From positions 1 to 64,000 of the forward strand of contig JAIEMQ010000011.1 of the NCBI GenBank assembly GCA_019752015.1: a stretch of DNA of 64,000 nt, given 5' to 3'. Source of the stretch: Cyanobacteriota bacterium. GTDB taxonomy: Bacteria; Acidobacteriota; Vicinamibacteria; Vicinamibacterales; UBA2999. Below the pieces are notes generated by a model. That model worked only from the letters and a program-made list of their open reading frames with translations, ran no database searches and was not told the DNA's origin. A program made the position numbers and the translations under genes. Positions within the stretch are counted from its first letter, which is position 1, and the number at the start of each line of letters is the position of its first letter. Positions 54,540 to 64,000 of the stretch are shown in pieces.

Positions 54540-55480
54540 CGAGGCGGCCCTTGCGTGGGCTCCGCAGGCAGCGGCCACATCGGCGAGCTCTTGGCGACGT
54601 CGACCTTGCCGGTCTGCGCGTCGACGACAAACGGCACGCCGGCGGGATCGACCGGTATCCCCCGCCAGCGCTCGGCGGCGGCGAGCTCCTGCCACGAGGA
54701 CGGCATGCGGCCCGTTCGATCGCGGAAGCGCTGCAGCGCCGCGGTGATCGTGTCGATGGTATCCATCGCGTCGAGCTGCTGCAGCCGATGCTCGGCCTGA
54801 TTGCGAATGTAGGCGGCATCGACGTTGTTCAGGAGCTCGGTCCACAACTGTCGCGACGATTCGCGGCTGCCGCCCACCGCCAGCGTCGTCGCCGCGAGTC
54901 CGAGCAGCCAGCTCGGGGCGCCCGGCCGCTCCGCCGCGCGCTTGAACCATTCGGCCGCGCTCTTGTAATCGTGCCGCCACCAGTAATGAACGAAGCCAAT
55001 GTCCTCGTAGTACTCCCAGTCACCGTCACGCTCGACGCCGCGCTCGAGGAGCGCGATCGCCAGATCGGGACGGCCGGGACCGCCCGGCGGCGGCTCGGAC
55101 AGAAACAACGCACCGAAGCGATACGCGGCCTTGAAGCGCGGATCGAGCGACGTCACCAGATCGAGCAGCGCATAGAGCTGATCGTAAGTACGGTGCGTAC
55201 CGGCGAGGCGGCGTTCGCCGTAATAAATGACCGCGCGAATCCAATACACGTCCGCGGCGAGTTCGTCATAGCTCAACGCGGCCCGCTTGGCGGCGTCACC
55301 CGAGCGCAGCCACATCACCGAGTTTTCCGGTTCGTAGGCTTTCCAGCCGCGATCGCGAACTACCTGAATCGCGATGGCCGCGGCCAGTAACACCGCGATC
55401 GCCGCGTAGGCCGGCCGGACGCGCGGCCTTGCCCTGAGCGAAGTCGACGCGGCAGTCGTCGACTGAGTCGAAGGGTTCAT
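54536..55480 (-). CDS. membrane-anchored TPR protein, PilG-like by position
   Basis: A 314-residue protein with one N-terminal membrane helix (about 24-42) followed by TPR-like helical pairs ('YDQLYALLDLVTSLDPRFKAAYRFGALFLSE', 'AIALLERGVERDGDWEYYEDIGFVHYW', 'AAEWFKRAAERPGAPSWL') and a C-terminal helical part of about 70 residues. It lies between ABC permease and pilD with 4-nt overlaps, the place where Myxococcus PilG, a pilus assembly factor, is found relative to PilH/PilI. The first 15 residues are encoded by a dispersed repeat. Confidence 0.7.
   Translation of the reverse strand: MNPSTQSTTAASTSLRARPRVRPAYAAIAVLLAAAIAIQVVRDRGWKAYEPENSVMWLRSGDAAKRAALSYDELAADVYWIRAVIYYGERRLAGTHRTYDQLYALLDLVTSLDPRFKAAYRFGALFLSEPPPGGPGRPDLAIALLERGVERDGDWEYYEDIGFVHYWWRHDYKSAAEWFKRAAERPGAPSWLLGLAATTLAVGGSRESSRQLWTELLNNVDAAYIRNQAEHRLQQLDAMDTIDTITAALQRFRDRTGRMPSSWQELAAAERWRGIPVDPAGVPFVVDAQTGKVDVAKSSPMWPLPAEPTQGPPR
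55427..55476. repeat. dispersed palindromic repeat at the TPR gene start
   Basis: Contains CCTTGCCCTGAGCGAAGTCGAC and GTCGACTGAGTCGAAGG halves separated by about 9 nt, an imperfect palindrome of the type CTTCGACTNNGCTCAGGG found scattered in many GC-rich genomes. It supplies the N-terminal codons of the TPR gene. Confidence 0.6.
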
Positions 55481-56286
55481 TTGAAATCCCTGCGCCCGAA
55501 GATCGTGACCGACGCCGTGAGAAGCAGGCCGATGTACACCGCCGCATAGGCCAGCGTGTAGGCCACGTGACGCGCGGCCACATGAATGCCGTGCACGACT
55601 TCGCCTTTCACATCGAACGGCGCGAGGTTCGGAATGACGTAATAGATCACCCGCGCCAGCCAGATCACCGGCGCGGAATCAACGACCGTACCGAAATTGC
55701 GAAGGTCGCTGTTGAAGTGACCGGCGACCCAGAGCCCGAGCGTCAACAGCGTGGCCCACAGCGGGCTGGTGAACGTCGAGAAAAACAACGCCAGCGCCGT
55801 GACCAGCATCAGCTCCGCGAAGATCAGCACGATCGCGGTGAGCATTCGCGGATCGACCGCCGGCGCCTCCCAGCTTTGCCGCAGGCCTTCGGGCGCCATC
55901 AGGTTCGAGAAGAAGAGCACCGCGTACAGCGCGGCCGTCATCACCGCCAGGTTGACGGCCAGCGTCATCACCAGGCCGGCGTACTTGCCGAGCAGGAATT
56001 CGGCGCGCGACAACGGCTTCGTGAGCAGCCCGTAGACGCTGCGCTTCTCCACTTCCTTGGTCACGAGGCCGACGCCAATGAACACGGCGATCAGCAAGCC
56101 GAAGATCGACAGCGCCGCAAGGCCCAGGTCCTTGATGATCTTCATGTCCTGGCCGGCGGTCAGCTGGCTGATCAGATAGGACGCCGCGATCATCAGCACG
56201 GCGAAGACGACAATGCTGTACGGCACGCGGTCGCGGACCGACTCGCGGAATACGGCGTTGGCACCGAGCCAGATTTGCCGCATCAC
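55477..56286 (-). CDS. ABC-2-type transporter permease (PilI-like by context)
   Basis: A 269-residue membrane protein with six predicted helices and the ABC-2 permease motifs 'EVEKRSVYGLLTKPLSRAEFLLGKYAGLV'. It pairs with the adjacent ATPase (overlap 4 nt). In Myxococcus the PilH-PilI ABC pair is required for pilus assembly and lies next to pilG and pilD; the same neighbours occur here. What is exported is unknown. Confidence 0.82.
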   Translation of the reverse strand: MMRQIWLGANAVFRESVRDRVPYSIVVFAVLMIAASYLISQLTAGQDMKIIKDLGLAALSIFGLLIAVFIGVGLVTKEVEKRSVYGLLTKPLSRAEFLLGKYAGLVMTLAVNLAVMTAALYAVLFFSNLMAPEGLRQSWEAPAVDPRMLTAIVLIFAELMLVTALALFFSTFTSPLWATLLTLGLWVAGHFNSDLRNFGTVVDSAPVIWLARVIYYVIPNLAPFDVKGEVVHGIHVAARHVAYTLAYAAVYIGLLLTASVTIFGRRDFK

Positions 56287-57233
56287 AATCCCGTGGCGCG
56301 CTGCGGCGCGCTCCGCACGTGCTGCATGAAAAAGTCTTCGAGCGAGTGACGGATCGGATTGAGCGACTCGACGCTTGCACCCTCGGCGCGCAGCGTGCTG
56401 ATCACGCGATCGGGCTCGGCATCCGCGGCCAGCTTGAGCGCGACGCGGCCATGCGAGAGGCTCGTGACGCTACCAAAGCGTGCCGGCAGCGTTGCGGCGA
56501 GTGCCTCGGGCACATTCGAGATCACCAGCTCCCAGCCCTGCAGCTCGAACGCGAGCAGCGCGTTGAGCCGGCCCGAGGCCGCCAGCTTGCCTTGCGCGAC
56601 GATCGCCACGCGATCGCACAGCGCCTCCGCATCCGACAGGATGTGCGAGCTGAAGAACACGGTGCAGCCGCGCTTCCGTAATCCGAGGATCAGATCGCGC
56701 ACGTCGCGGCGGCCCAGCGGATCGAGTCCCGACATCGGCTCGTCGAGAAACACGACTTCCGGCTCGTTGAGCAGCGCCTGCGCCAGGCCGACGCGCTGGA
56801 TCATGCCCTTCGAGAAACTGCGCAGCCGCATCCGGCGTTCGGCGCCGAGGCCAACCTGATCGAGCACGCTCGCGACGCGCGTCTTCGCCTCCGCTGACGT
56901 GTATCCAAAGAGCCGCGCGAAATACGTCAGCAGCTCCTCGGCCGTGAGGTAGTCGTAGTAGTAAGGATTTTCCGCGAGGAAGCCGATGCGGCGGCGCACG
57001 GCGACATCGCCGACCGGGCTGCCGAGAATCCGCGCGGATCCGCTGGTCGGAAAAATCAGCTGCATCAGCAGCTTGAGCGTGGTGCTCTTGCCCGCGCCGT
57101 TCGGGCCGAGAAAGCCGAACACTTCGCCGGATTCGACACTCAGCGTCATTCCATCGAGCGCGCGATAGGGACGCGGCCGCCAGAAGCCGACAAGGTAGTC
57201 CTTGGTTAACGCTTCGGTCTCAATCGCCGGCAT
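56283..57233 (-). CDS. ABC transporter ATP-binding protein (PilH-like by context)
   Basis: A 316-residue ATPase with Walker [12 protein letters not shown]-loop, signature [14 protein letters not shown], Walker [13 protein letters not shown] and the H-loop. A C-terminal extension of about 100 residues is typical for ABC-2 exporters. First gene of the four-gene run with permease, TPR protein and pilD. Two hairpins upstream separate it from the VKOR-DsbA gene. Confidence 0.85.
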   Translation of the reverse strand: MPAIETEALTKDYLVGFWRPRPYRALDGMTLSVESGEVFGFLGPNGAGKSTTLKLLMQLIFPTSGSARILGSPVGDVAVRRRIGFLAENPYYYDYLTAEELLTYFARLFGYTSAEAKTRVASVLDQVGLGAERRMRLRSFSKGMIQRVGLAQALLNEPEVVFLDEPMSGLDPLGRRDVRDLILGLRKRGCTVFFSSHILSDAEALCDRVAIVAQGKLAASGRLNALLAFELQGWELVISNVPEALAATLPARFGSVTSLSHGRVALKLAADAEPDRVISTLRAEGASVESLNPIRHSLEDFFMQHVRSAPQRATGL

Positions 57234-57242
57234 AGGGTAATT

Positions 57243-57261
57243 GCCCCGCGGGAGGCGGGGC
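57243..57261. terminator. GC hairpin upstream of the ABC operon
   Basis: GCCCCGC, loop GGGAG, GCGGGGC is a perfect 7-bp stem in the 68-nt gap between the VKOR-DsbA stop and the ABC ATPase. It resembles the hairpin at 37145. Confidence 0.5.
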
Positions 57262-57279
57262 CAAGCAAAGCTGTCTCAA

Positions 57280-57302
57280 ATGGCGAGGCGCAGCCTCGCC
57301 AT
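57280..57302. terminator. hairpin at the VKOR-DsbA 3' end
   Basis: ATGGCGAGGC and GCCTCGCCAT form a perfect 10-bp stem with a 3-nt loop, adjoining the VKOR-DsbA stop codon at 57302-57304. No U-tract is seen on either strand. Confidence 0.55.
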
Positions 57303-58522
57303 TACCTGGCGCTGGTGACCCTCTTCAGTTCCCATGCGATCGCGGCATCGAAGAACTCGCCGCGCAGTCCGGGCAGCGGCATTCCGTTCATGAAGAACGA
57401 CGGCGTGCCGCTGATCTTGAGCTGCCCGCCCTGCGCCACATCAGCCTTGACGAGCTCCAGCGTGGCGGCAAACCGGGCGTCGAAATCCGTTACGCCGCCA
57501 ACGCTCGCCGCGGCCTTCTTCACGGTCTCCGGATTCATGGCCGGCTGATTCGAATACAGCCACTCTTCCATCGCCTCGGCCTTGCCCTTCTCGCGCGCGA
57601 GCCGCACGGCGACCGCCGCTTCGCAGGCGCCAAGGTGCAGGTCCTGGGCGACGTTCGGGTTGCACTGCCGCTCGAGCGGATAGTCCTTGGTGATGAACTT
57701 GACCTTGCCGGGCGACTGCTTCGCCCACTTCGCCAGCACCGGCTTGTAGTCTCGGTACGTCTGGCCGCAGCCCGGGCACTGGTAGTCGTTGAACTTCACG
57801 ATCACGACTGCTGCGCCGTCGCTTGGCGCCATCACCGGCACGCGCGGCTGGCTCGCGAGCCACGATTCAAGCTGCTGAATCTGCGACGCGGTGGCGGTCG
57901 GAGTGGTCTGCGCCGGCTCTACGCCGGCTGCAGTCGCCGCTGCCGCGGTCACCCGGTGCTCGGGAAACACCACGATCGCCGCCACCGCCGCGGCCATGAA
58001 GACGACCGCGGCCGTCAGGGCCTGCGGAGAGCGAACGAGCAGTTTCCAATCATCGATGATGCGCATAGGGAGACTCGCCAAAGGTTCTTTCGCAGCCGCT
58101 CCGGAAATCAGGAACAGGCCGATGACTGCGACGTACGTGCCCACGCACAGCAGGCACACCACATTGAGAATGAAATAGGACGCGTACGCGAGATACAGAA
58201 TAACCGCGAGACCGATCGTCGACGCCGCAAAAACATATCCGGGGAGATGTGCGGCGGCGGCCTTCGACGCCGAACACAACGCGATCAAGCCGAGCACGCC
58301 GGCAAAGAACAACAAACCAAACAGCGCCACCGGCACGCCGGCGACCGCGCCAAACTGGCTCGTATAAGCGCTCGTGCAGTTCAGCGTGGAGCTGACGTCG
58401 CAGAAGCTCTCGGCGTGGGTCGGGTTGGTCAGGATGTCGTGGTGCACCCAGGTCGAGGCCGCGGCAAAGCCGAGCCCGAGGACGGCGAAAGCCGCCAGCC
58501 AGGGTGTGGACGCGCGGGACAT
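57302..58522 (-). CDS. VKOR-DsbA fusion thiol oxidase
   Basis: A 406-residue protein fusing a VKOR domain and a DsbA-like thioredoxin domain. VKOR: four to five helices, loop cysteines C41 and C49, and the CxxC C123-C126 facing quinone. DsbA part: from about 230, with the active-site CPGC (C249-C252), the KDYPLERQCNPN loop and the cis-Pro in 'SGTPSFFMNGMPLPG'. It should oxidise periplasmic thiols using quinone, replacing DsbA/DsbB. TAGAAT 7 nt before the ATG suggests its own promoter. It follows pilA, which has two Cys. Confidence 0.88.
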   Translation of the reverse strand: MSRASTPWLAAFAVLGLGFAAASTWVHHDILTNPTHAESFCDVSSTLNCTSAYTSQFGAVAGVPVALFGLLFFAGVLGLIALCSASKAAAAHLPGYVFAASTIGLAVILYLAYASYFILNVVCLLCVGTYVAVIGLFLISGAAAKEPLASLPMRIIDDWKLLVRSPQALTAAVVFMAAAVAAIVVFPEHRVTAAAATAAGVEPAQTTPTATASQIQQLESWLASQPRVPVMAPSDGAAVVIVKFNDYQCPGCGQTYRDYKPVLAKWAKQSPGKVKFITKDYPLERQCNPNVAQDLHLGACEAAVAVRLAREKGKAEAMEEWLYSNQPAMNPETVKKAAASVGGVTDFDARFAATLELVKADVAQGGQLKISGTPSFFMNGMPLPGLRGEFFDAAIAWELKRVTSAR

Positions 58523-58529
58523 TCGAAGG

Positions 58530-58535
58530 ATTCTA
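58530..58535 (-). promoter_or_regulatory. candidate -10 box for the VKOR-DsbA gene
   Basis: TAGAAT on the minus strand ends 7 nt upstream of the ATG at 58522. It is a typical near-start -10 box of this genome. Confidence 0.35.
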
Positions 58536-58547
58536 CCCGTACAAGCT

Positions 58548-58575
58548 GAAGGGCGCGGTTTTCACCGCGCCCTTC
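58548..58575. terminator. hairpin downstream of pilA
   Basis: GAAGGGCGCGGT and ACCGCGCCCTTC form a perfect 12-bp stem with a 4-nt loop, 20 nt past the pilA stop. No U-tract follows on the pilA strand, but its strength and place suggest it ends or protects the abundant pilA mRNA. Confidence 0.65.
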
Positions 58576-58594
58576 CGCCAAGCGTTGGATTCTC

Positions 58595-59179
58595 TTACTG
58601 GAGAACCTGTGCCGTGGCGGCACCCGGGGCCTTCGAGCCCTCGGTTTCGCCGCTCAGCGTGCCGTCGCCCTGCTGGTGCACGTAGATGGTGCCCAGCGTG
58701 TTGGTCCAGAAATAACGCGAGCCCGACGAACCCGCGGTGACGGGATCGGCATACGACACGTACTCGGAGACGAGCTCTCCCATCGGCACGAGGTTGCACG
58801 CGTCGCGTGACGCCGCGTTGGCGCTCGCACCGATCGCGAGGGTCACGTTATAGCCAGACTTTTCGTTGCTGGCGCCGTTGCCAACCGACGCGCCCGCCGC
58901 GTTGCGGCCGAGGTCGGGGCTGATGAACGGCGCGCCGCCGGCGGCCGGGGCCGTTGCGAGCGCGCCGAGGCCCTGGGCGTAGAAGCCGTTGGCGCACGCC
59001 GACGAATACGCCTGCTGCGAGCTGTTGATGGCGCGCAGCGAGCCGATGGCCGACGCCTCGTTGCCCGACATACGGGCGCGGAGCAGGCCGGGGACCGCGA
59101 TGGCGGCGATGATGCCGATGATCGCGACGACGATGAGCAGCTCGATGAGCGTGAAGCCCTTGTTCGAACGAATACGCAT
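58595..59179 (-). CDS. pilA: major type IV pilin PilA
   Basis: A 194-residue prepilin: leader MRIRSNKG, cleaved at G8/F9, then the FTLIELLIVVAIIGIIAAIAVPGLL helix with Glu5, and RARMSGNEASAIGSLRAINSSQQAY. The C-terminal domain has two cysteines (C62 and C128) and ends with 'GTIYVHQQGDGTLSGETEGSKAPGAATAQVLQ', typical of delta-proteobacterial and acidobacterial pilins. ATG 59179 is chosen over a TTG three codons up because GGAG lies 10 nt upstream of the ATG. It is preceded by a sigma-54 promoter and a palindromic upstream site. Confidence 0.93.
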   Translation of the reverse strand: MRIRSNKGFTLIELLIVVAIIGIIAAIAVPGLLRARMSGNEASAIGSLRAINSSQQAYSSACANGFYAQGLGALATAPAAGGAPFISPDLGRNAAGASVGNGASNEKSGYNVTLAIGASANAASRDACNLVPMGELVSEYVSYADPVTAGSSGSRYFWTNTLGTIYVHQQGDGTLSGETEGSKAPGAATAQVLQ

Positions 59180-59236
59180 GATGTTCAATCTCCTAAACGT
59201 GACGCGGTGGTTTCCGGTTATATGTTCACTCAGGCT

Positions 59237-59260
59237 ACGCCGCCGTTTTTGAGGCGGCGT
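59237..59260 (-). other. hairpin in the pilA 5' leader
   Basis: ACGCCGCC, 8-nt loop, GGCGGCGT is a perfect 8-bp stem within the predicted untranslated leader, between the sigma-54 promoter and the Shine-Dalgarno. It may stabilise the message. Confidence 0.5.
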
Positions 59261-59277
59261 CGGCCTGTCCGGTGTAG

Positions 59278-59293
59278 AGCAACCCTCGTACCA
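59278..59293 (-). promoter_or_regulatory. sigma-54 (-24/-12) promoter of pilA
   Basis: On the minus strand TGGTACGAGGGTTGCT matches the RpoN consensus TGGCACG-N4-TTGCW, with GG and GC separated by exactly 10 nt. Predicted transcription start is about 12 nt downstream of the GC, near 59268, leaving an 88-nt leader. PilR is encoded nearby, as in the PilSR-controlled pilA of other bacteria. Confidence 0.75.
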
Positions 59294-59380
59294 CCTGAGG
59301 TAGACTTCCTATAATTGACTGTTGCGAATGGGTTTATCGGCAAAATTTCGACGTATCTAAGGGCCCAAAACCCTCAAAAA

Positions 59381-59397
59381 CTGACAAATCCTGTCAG
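59381..59397 (-). promoter_or_regulatory. palindromic upstream activator site candidate for pilA
   Basis: CTGACA-N5-TGTCAG is a perfect 6-bp inverted repeat about 100-120 bp upstream of the predicted pilA start. TGTC half-sites are known in PilR binding. A further TGTCA occurs at about 59414. Confidence 0.55.
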
Positions 59398-59431
59398 GGG
59401 AACCTGCCAGTTCTTGTCACCCTTCACAGCA

Positions 59432-60996
59432 TTACATTTCGACGACCCAGAGCCTGGATCCGGTCTGGAAGAGGACTCGCTTGTACAGCCTGCGCGCCGG
59501 CAATTCGTCGAGCCTCAAGGCGGCGATGTAGCGCACGCCCAGCTCCCTCCATATCTGGATGTTCTGCTCCGCCCTGACGCTGACGAGGCCCTTGTGGCCA
59601 GTCCGCAGATACAGCAATCCTGGGTTCGAGGAGGCGATCACGGCATCGCCGGGGATGTTCGTCGAGACGAATGTAATGACTTCGTCGATTTCCTGCCCGC
59701 CTGCAATCCACACGGGGTTGCCGGCCATTTTGAGTCGCACGTAGAGGGCGTGGTCCACGAGCTGCGCCATCAGCACGCACAGCACGGCAATCCGCGCCGC
59801 GGACGGGTGCTTGATGCCGCGCCATAGATACAACAACAAAAACGGCGCCAGCGGGATCACGTAGCGGATGGTCTGAGAGCCGACCGACGAGATCATCACC
59901 AGCGACGTCCCGATCAAAATCACCGGCAACGAGAACCACGCGCGCGCGCGGACGATGCCGGCGATCATCACCAGCACCAATATCGACGACACGATCATCG
60001 TCCCGGTGGCCCCGCCCATGCTGCCGCGCCCTGGCCGGCCGACCGCGATCACTTCTTCGCCGCTCTCCAGCGGACCACGGTACAAACCCGGCACGAGCAC
60101 CGCGCCGACGTCGAGCATCAGCATGTCCTGGATGTTCCGGGCGGCTCTCGTGATCCGCGCCGCCGGCGACAGCGACGTCGTGATCAAGCCGGGCCGCTCC
60201 ATCGCCAGCAGCTCGTAATAGGTGTAGGCAATAGTGCCGCCGTGCACGACGCGCTCACTGAATGGCGAGGCGTTGACGCTGGCGTAAATCTGCCACGGCG
60301 CCATCAACACGGCAGTGACCGCCGCGAAGATCGCCGCCTGCTTCCAGCGCCGCCGCCATACGAAGTATGCGAGGCCGGACGCGACCACCGCCAGGCCGGC
60401 GGTGCGAATCAACATCGTGAACGCCGCCATGAATCCAGCGGCAATCGGCGCGCGGGCATGGTCCGCACCTCTCACCGCGCGCTCGACCGCGATCACCGTC
60501 AGCAGCTGCGCCAGCGTGAACCACGCTTCGGCCATCACCGTTGATGTGGCCAGAAACACGAACGCCGGAACCAGCAGCGTCGCGGCGACCAGCCAGACCG
60601 CTTCCGCGGGCGGCACCTGTCGGTGGCGCGTGAAATCAAACCAGCAGGCCACGCCGATGCCGGCCATGGCGATCAGCGAGACGCCCTTCAACAGCATCAG
60701 GTTGCCGGGATACGCCGGGCTGATCAGAAACACGATCGACAGGAGCGCGGGGAACGCCGGCGGTACGACGGGAACGATTGGCGTGGCGGACGCGCTGATC
60801 AACCGGAAGCCTTCGCCCTCGGCGAGCGACTTCGCGAGCACCATGTACCACGCATCGTCGATCATCAAACCGGCGTAGCTGTCGAGTCTCAGCAGGTAGA
60901 TGGCCGCGACAATCGTGAAGACAATGGCCGCGGTGATCGCGACGCGCCGGGTCACCCCTCGACTGCGCTCGGGGTGATCCTGAGTGGGTTGAAGGA

Positions 60997-61000
<4 letters not shown>
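59432..61000 (-). CDS. PMT/ArnT-type glycosyltransferase
   Basis: A 522-residue polytopic membrane protein (about 10-11 helices). The first loop carries LDSYAGLMIDDAWYMVLAKSLAEGEGF, with the acidic pair typical of GT39/GT83 lipid-linked sugar transferases, and a C-terminal periplasmic part of about 110 residues follows. It transfers a sugar from a polyprenyl-phosphate carrier to protein or lipid A. It overlaps pilR by 4 nt and lies between pilR and pilA, so a pilin may be the target. The first 15 residues (PERSRGV) come from a dispersed repeat. Confidence 0.8.
60951..61000. repeat. dispersed palindromic repeat encoding PERSRG at the GT start
   Basis: Contains TCACCCC and GGGGTGA arms around GACTGCGCTC and an ATCCT/AGGAT arm pair. 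This is the CTTCGACTNCGCTCAGGATC-type repeat that in many genomes yields the peptide PERSRG when inserted into genes. Here it provides the first codons. Confidence 0.6.
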
Positions 61001-62420
<1,420 letters not shown>

Positions 62421-62424
<4 letters not shown>

Positions 62425-64000
62425 GACGCTTGTCGCTCCGCATGAACCGCAACCGGCTCAGGAAACCTGATGCGGAATACCGTGCCGCCGGTCGCGCGCG
62501 GCCGGACCTCGATCTGGCCGCCGTAATCGGTGACGATGCGGTGCACGATCGCCAGGCCAAGGCCGGTGCCCTTGCCGAACGATCCGCGGAACGGCTGGAA
62601 GATTGAATCCACGTCCTCCGGCGGAATGCCGACGCCTTCGTCTTCGACGAGCAGCACGGCGACGCGGCCGGAGCCCGACGGTTCGTTAACAGCGCTCAGG
62701 CACAACGTGCCGCCATTCGGCATCGCGCGCAGTCCGTTGGTCGCGAGGTTCCAGAGGATCTGGCGGATCTGCCCTTCGTCGCCCTCGACCATCACGGGCT
62801 CGTCGGCCTTGTTCGCTTCGATCTCGTGCTGCTCCTCGACTTCAGGGCTGTTGCGCAGCAGCAGCGCGGTCTCTTCGACGATGGGACGGAGATCGAGTTT
62901 CTGCAGCGAGAAGCGCTGCGGGCGCGCGTAGGCCAGGAACGACTTGATCGTCTGGTTGAGGCGCTCCGATTCCTTGAGCACGATGTCCATCAGCTGGGCC
63001 TGGTCCGCCGACAGCGGCAGCTCCTGCTTGAGCATCTGCATCGAGCCCGACATCGACGCGAGCGGGTTGCGGATTTCGTGCGCGATACCGGCGGCCATTT
63101 CACCGACCGCGGCGAGGCGCTGCTGCAACCTGGCGTTCTGCTCGTAGCGCTTGATGTCGGTCACGTCCTGGAACGTGTAGAGATAGCCGCGCGAGCCGTC
63201 GGGCAGCGGCAAGGCCGCGACGCTCAATCCGAGCTCGATCGTGCCGCCGGTCGGCATCTTGAACAGATAATCGGTGCGCTTGCTGCGCACGCGCGCGAGA
63301 TCCTGCGACAGCGTGCCGGCGAATGCCGGCGGCAGCTGCAGCGCGTCGGATGCGAGCTCGCCAATCGGCAGCGCGCCGTCGCGCCCGGTGATCAGCATCG
63401 CCGATCGATTGAACGTCAGCAGCCGGTTGTCGGCGTCCGCGGTGGCGAGGCCGCTCACCAGGTTGTCGAACACGTATTGATTGAACGCCTGCAGGTCGGC
63501 GATCTCTTCGGTGGCCTGCTCCAACTGGGCTTCGCCGCGGCGGGCGCGCTCGGCCAGCGAGCCGCTGAGGAACGCCACCGCGAAAAATCCGAACGCATTC
63601 AGCGCCACGGTGTACTGCGCGACATTGACCGGCGGCAGCTCGCCGGTCACGAGGTCCGTGAACGGCAGCGCGAGATATCCGTTGACGCTCAGATACTGCG
63701 CGACGACGACGCCGAAAAACAGGATGGTGCTGAGGCCCGCCAGCTGCAAGCCGCCGCGGCGGAACTGCAGGTTGCTCGCGGCCACGATCGGCAGCATGTA
63801 GAGGATGGTGAACAGGCTCTCGACGCCGCCGGTGATGAACACCGCGGCAGAGACGACGACGGCATCGATGGCGAAGTGCACGTCGGTCAGCCACGGCAAC
63901 CGCTGCACCAGCTGCAGTGAAGCGATGAAGCCGAGGCTGACCGCATAGGTCAGCCCGACGAGGAAATAGAACGGATCGATCGACTGCCCGGGCGTGCGCA
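62421..64000 (-). CDS. pilS: sensor histidine kinase PilS (partial, runs off the right edge)
   Basis: At least 526 residues visible; the open frame continues to the window edge. It has several membrane helices (first visible one VGLTYAVSLGFIASLQL), a PAS domain (about 190-300 of the visible protein), HisKA with AHEIRNPLASMSG and HATPase (NLATNGLRA, VEDEGVGIPPEDV, GKGTGLGLAIV). This is the polytopic PilS layout. It should phosphorylate PilR. The missing N-terminal helices lie beyond 64000. Confidence 0.9.

Overview
The window looks like a chromosomal segment of a high-GC, Gram-negative soil-type bacterium, most likely an Acidobacteriota member (Vicinamibacteria-like). This is inferred from a secreted VWFA-related protein of the acidobacterial type, tandem DUF4097/GDPD/M48 house genes, an archaeal/eukaryotic-type ProRS, a Do-family HtrA, Tat genes, OmpA and a type IV pilus locus ordered as in Myxococcus. 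No rRNA, tRNA, CRISPR array, intact transposase or phage integrase was recognised.

Layout. 0-4.1 kb: small secreted and membrane proteins, PrcB-like protein and VWA protein. 4.2-14.3 kb (+): M24 peptidase, HtrA, CYTH, an NDP-sugar transferase plus AmgK-like kinase pair, sugar isomerase, asnS, rimO, sterol-desaturase-family hydroxylase, facing a plasmanylethanolamine-desaturase homologue (-). 15-24.5 kb (+): the translation/RNA cluster rimP-nusA-infB-rbfA-nrnA-truB-rpsO-pnp. 24.5-31.4 kb: VapBC pair, a decayed kinase/WD40 fragment, cupredoxin, GDPD, M48 protease, ExeA-SPOR ATPase, DUF4097 lipoprotein and a gene stump. 31.4-44.7 kb: smc, ctp protease, tatAC, ompA, NUDIX, proS, nadB, aroB. 44.7-64 kb (-): NtrC regulator, minor pilins pilX/W/V, a scrambled accessory patch (48.9-52.5 kb), histidine kinase, pilD, TPR protein, ABC permease and ATPase, VKOR-DsbA fusion, pilA, a PMT-like glycosyltransferase, pilR and pilS (runs off the end).

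The most unusual signal is not a gene family. At least fifteen short tandem arrays with 7-, 8- or 9-nt periods (sequence differing by locus) sit at gene borders, repeatedly span start or stop codons, and are inserted in frame in conserved genes (smc, nadB, a sugar nucleotidyltransferase). One abuts a truncated gene. They resemble the heptameric STRR repeats of cyanobacteria but use several periods.

The pilus region forms one functional unit: PilS/PilR, a well-matched sigma-54 promoter with a palindromic upstream site in front of pilA, a pilin with two cysteines next to a VKOR-DsbA oxidase, a possible pilin glycosyltransferase, PilHI-type ABC transporter, TPR protein and prepilin peptidase. 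A second kinase/NtrC pair brackets the minor pilins. Between that kinase and the minor pilins lies a patch of truncated genes, with a decayed copy of the kinase 3' end. Several promoters place the -10 box 5-12 nt before the start codon, suggesting leaderless mRNAs, and two divergent gene pairs appear to share a symmetric -10 element.
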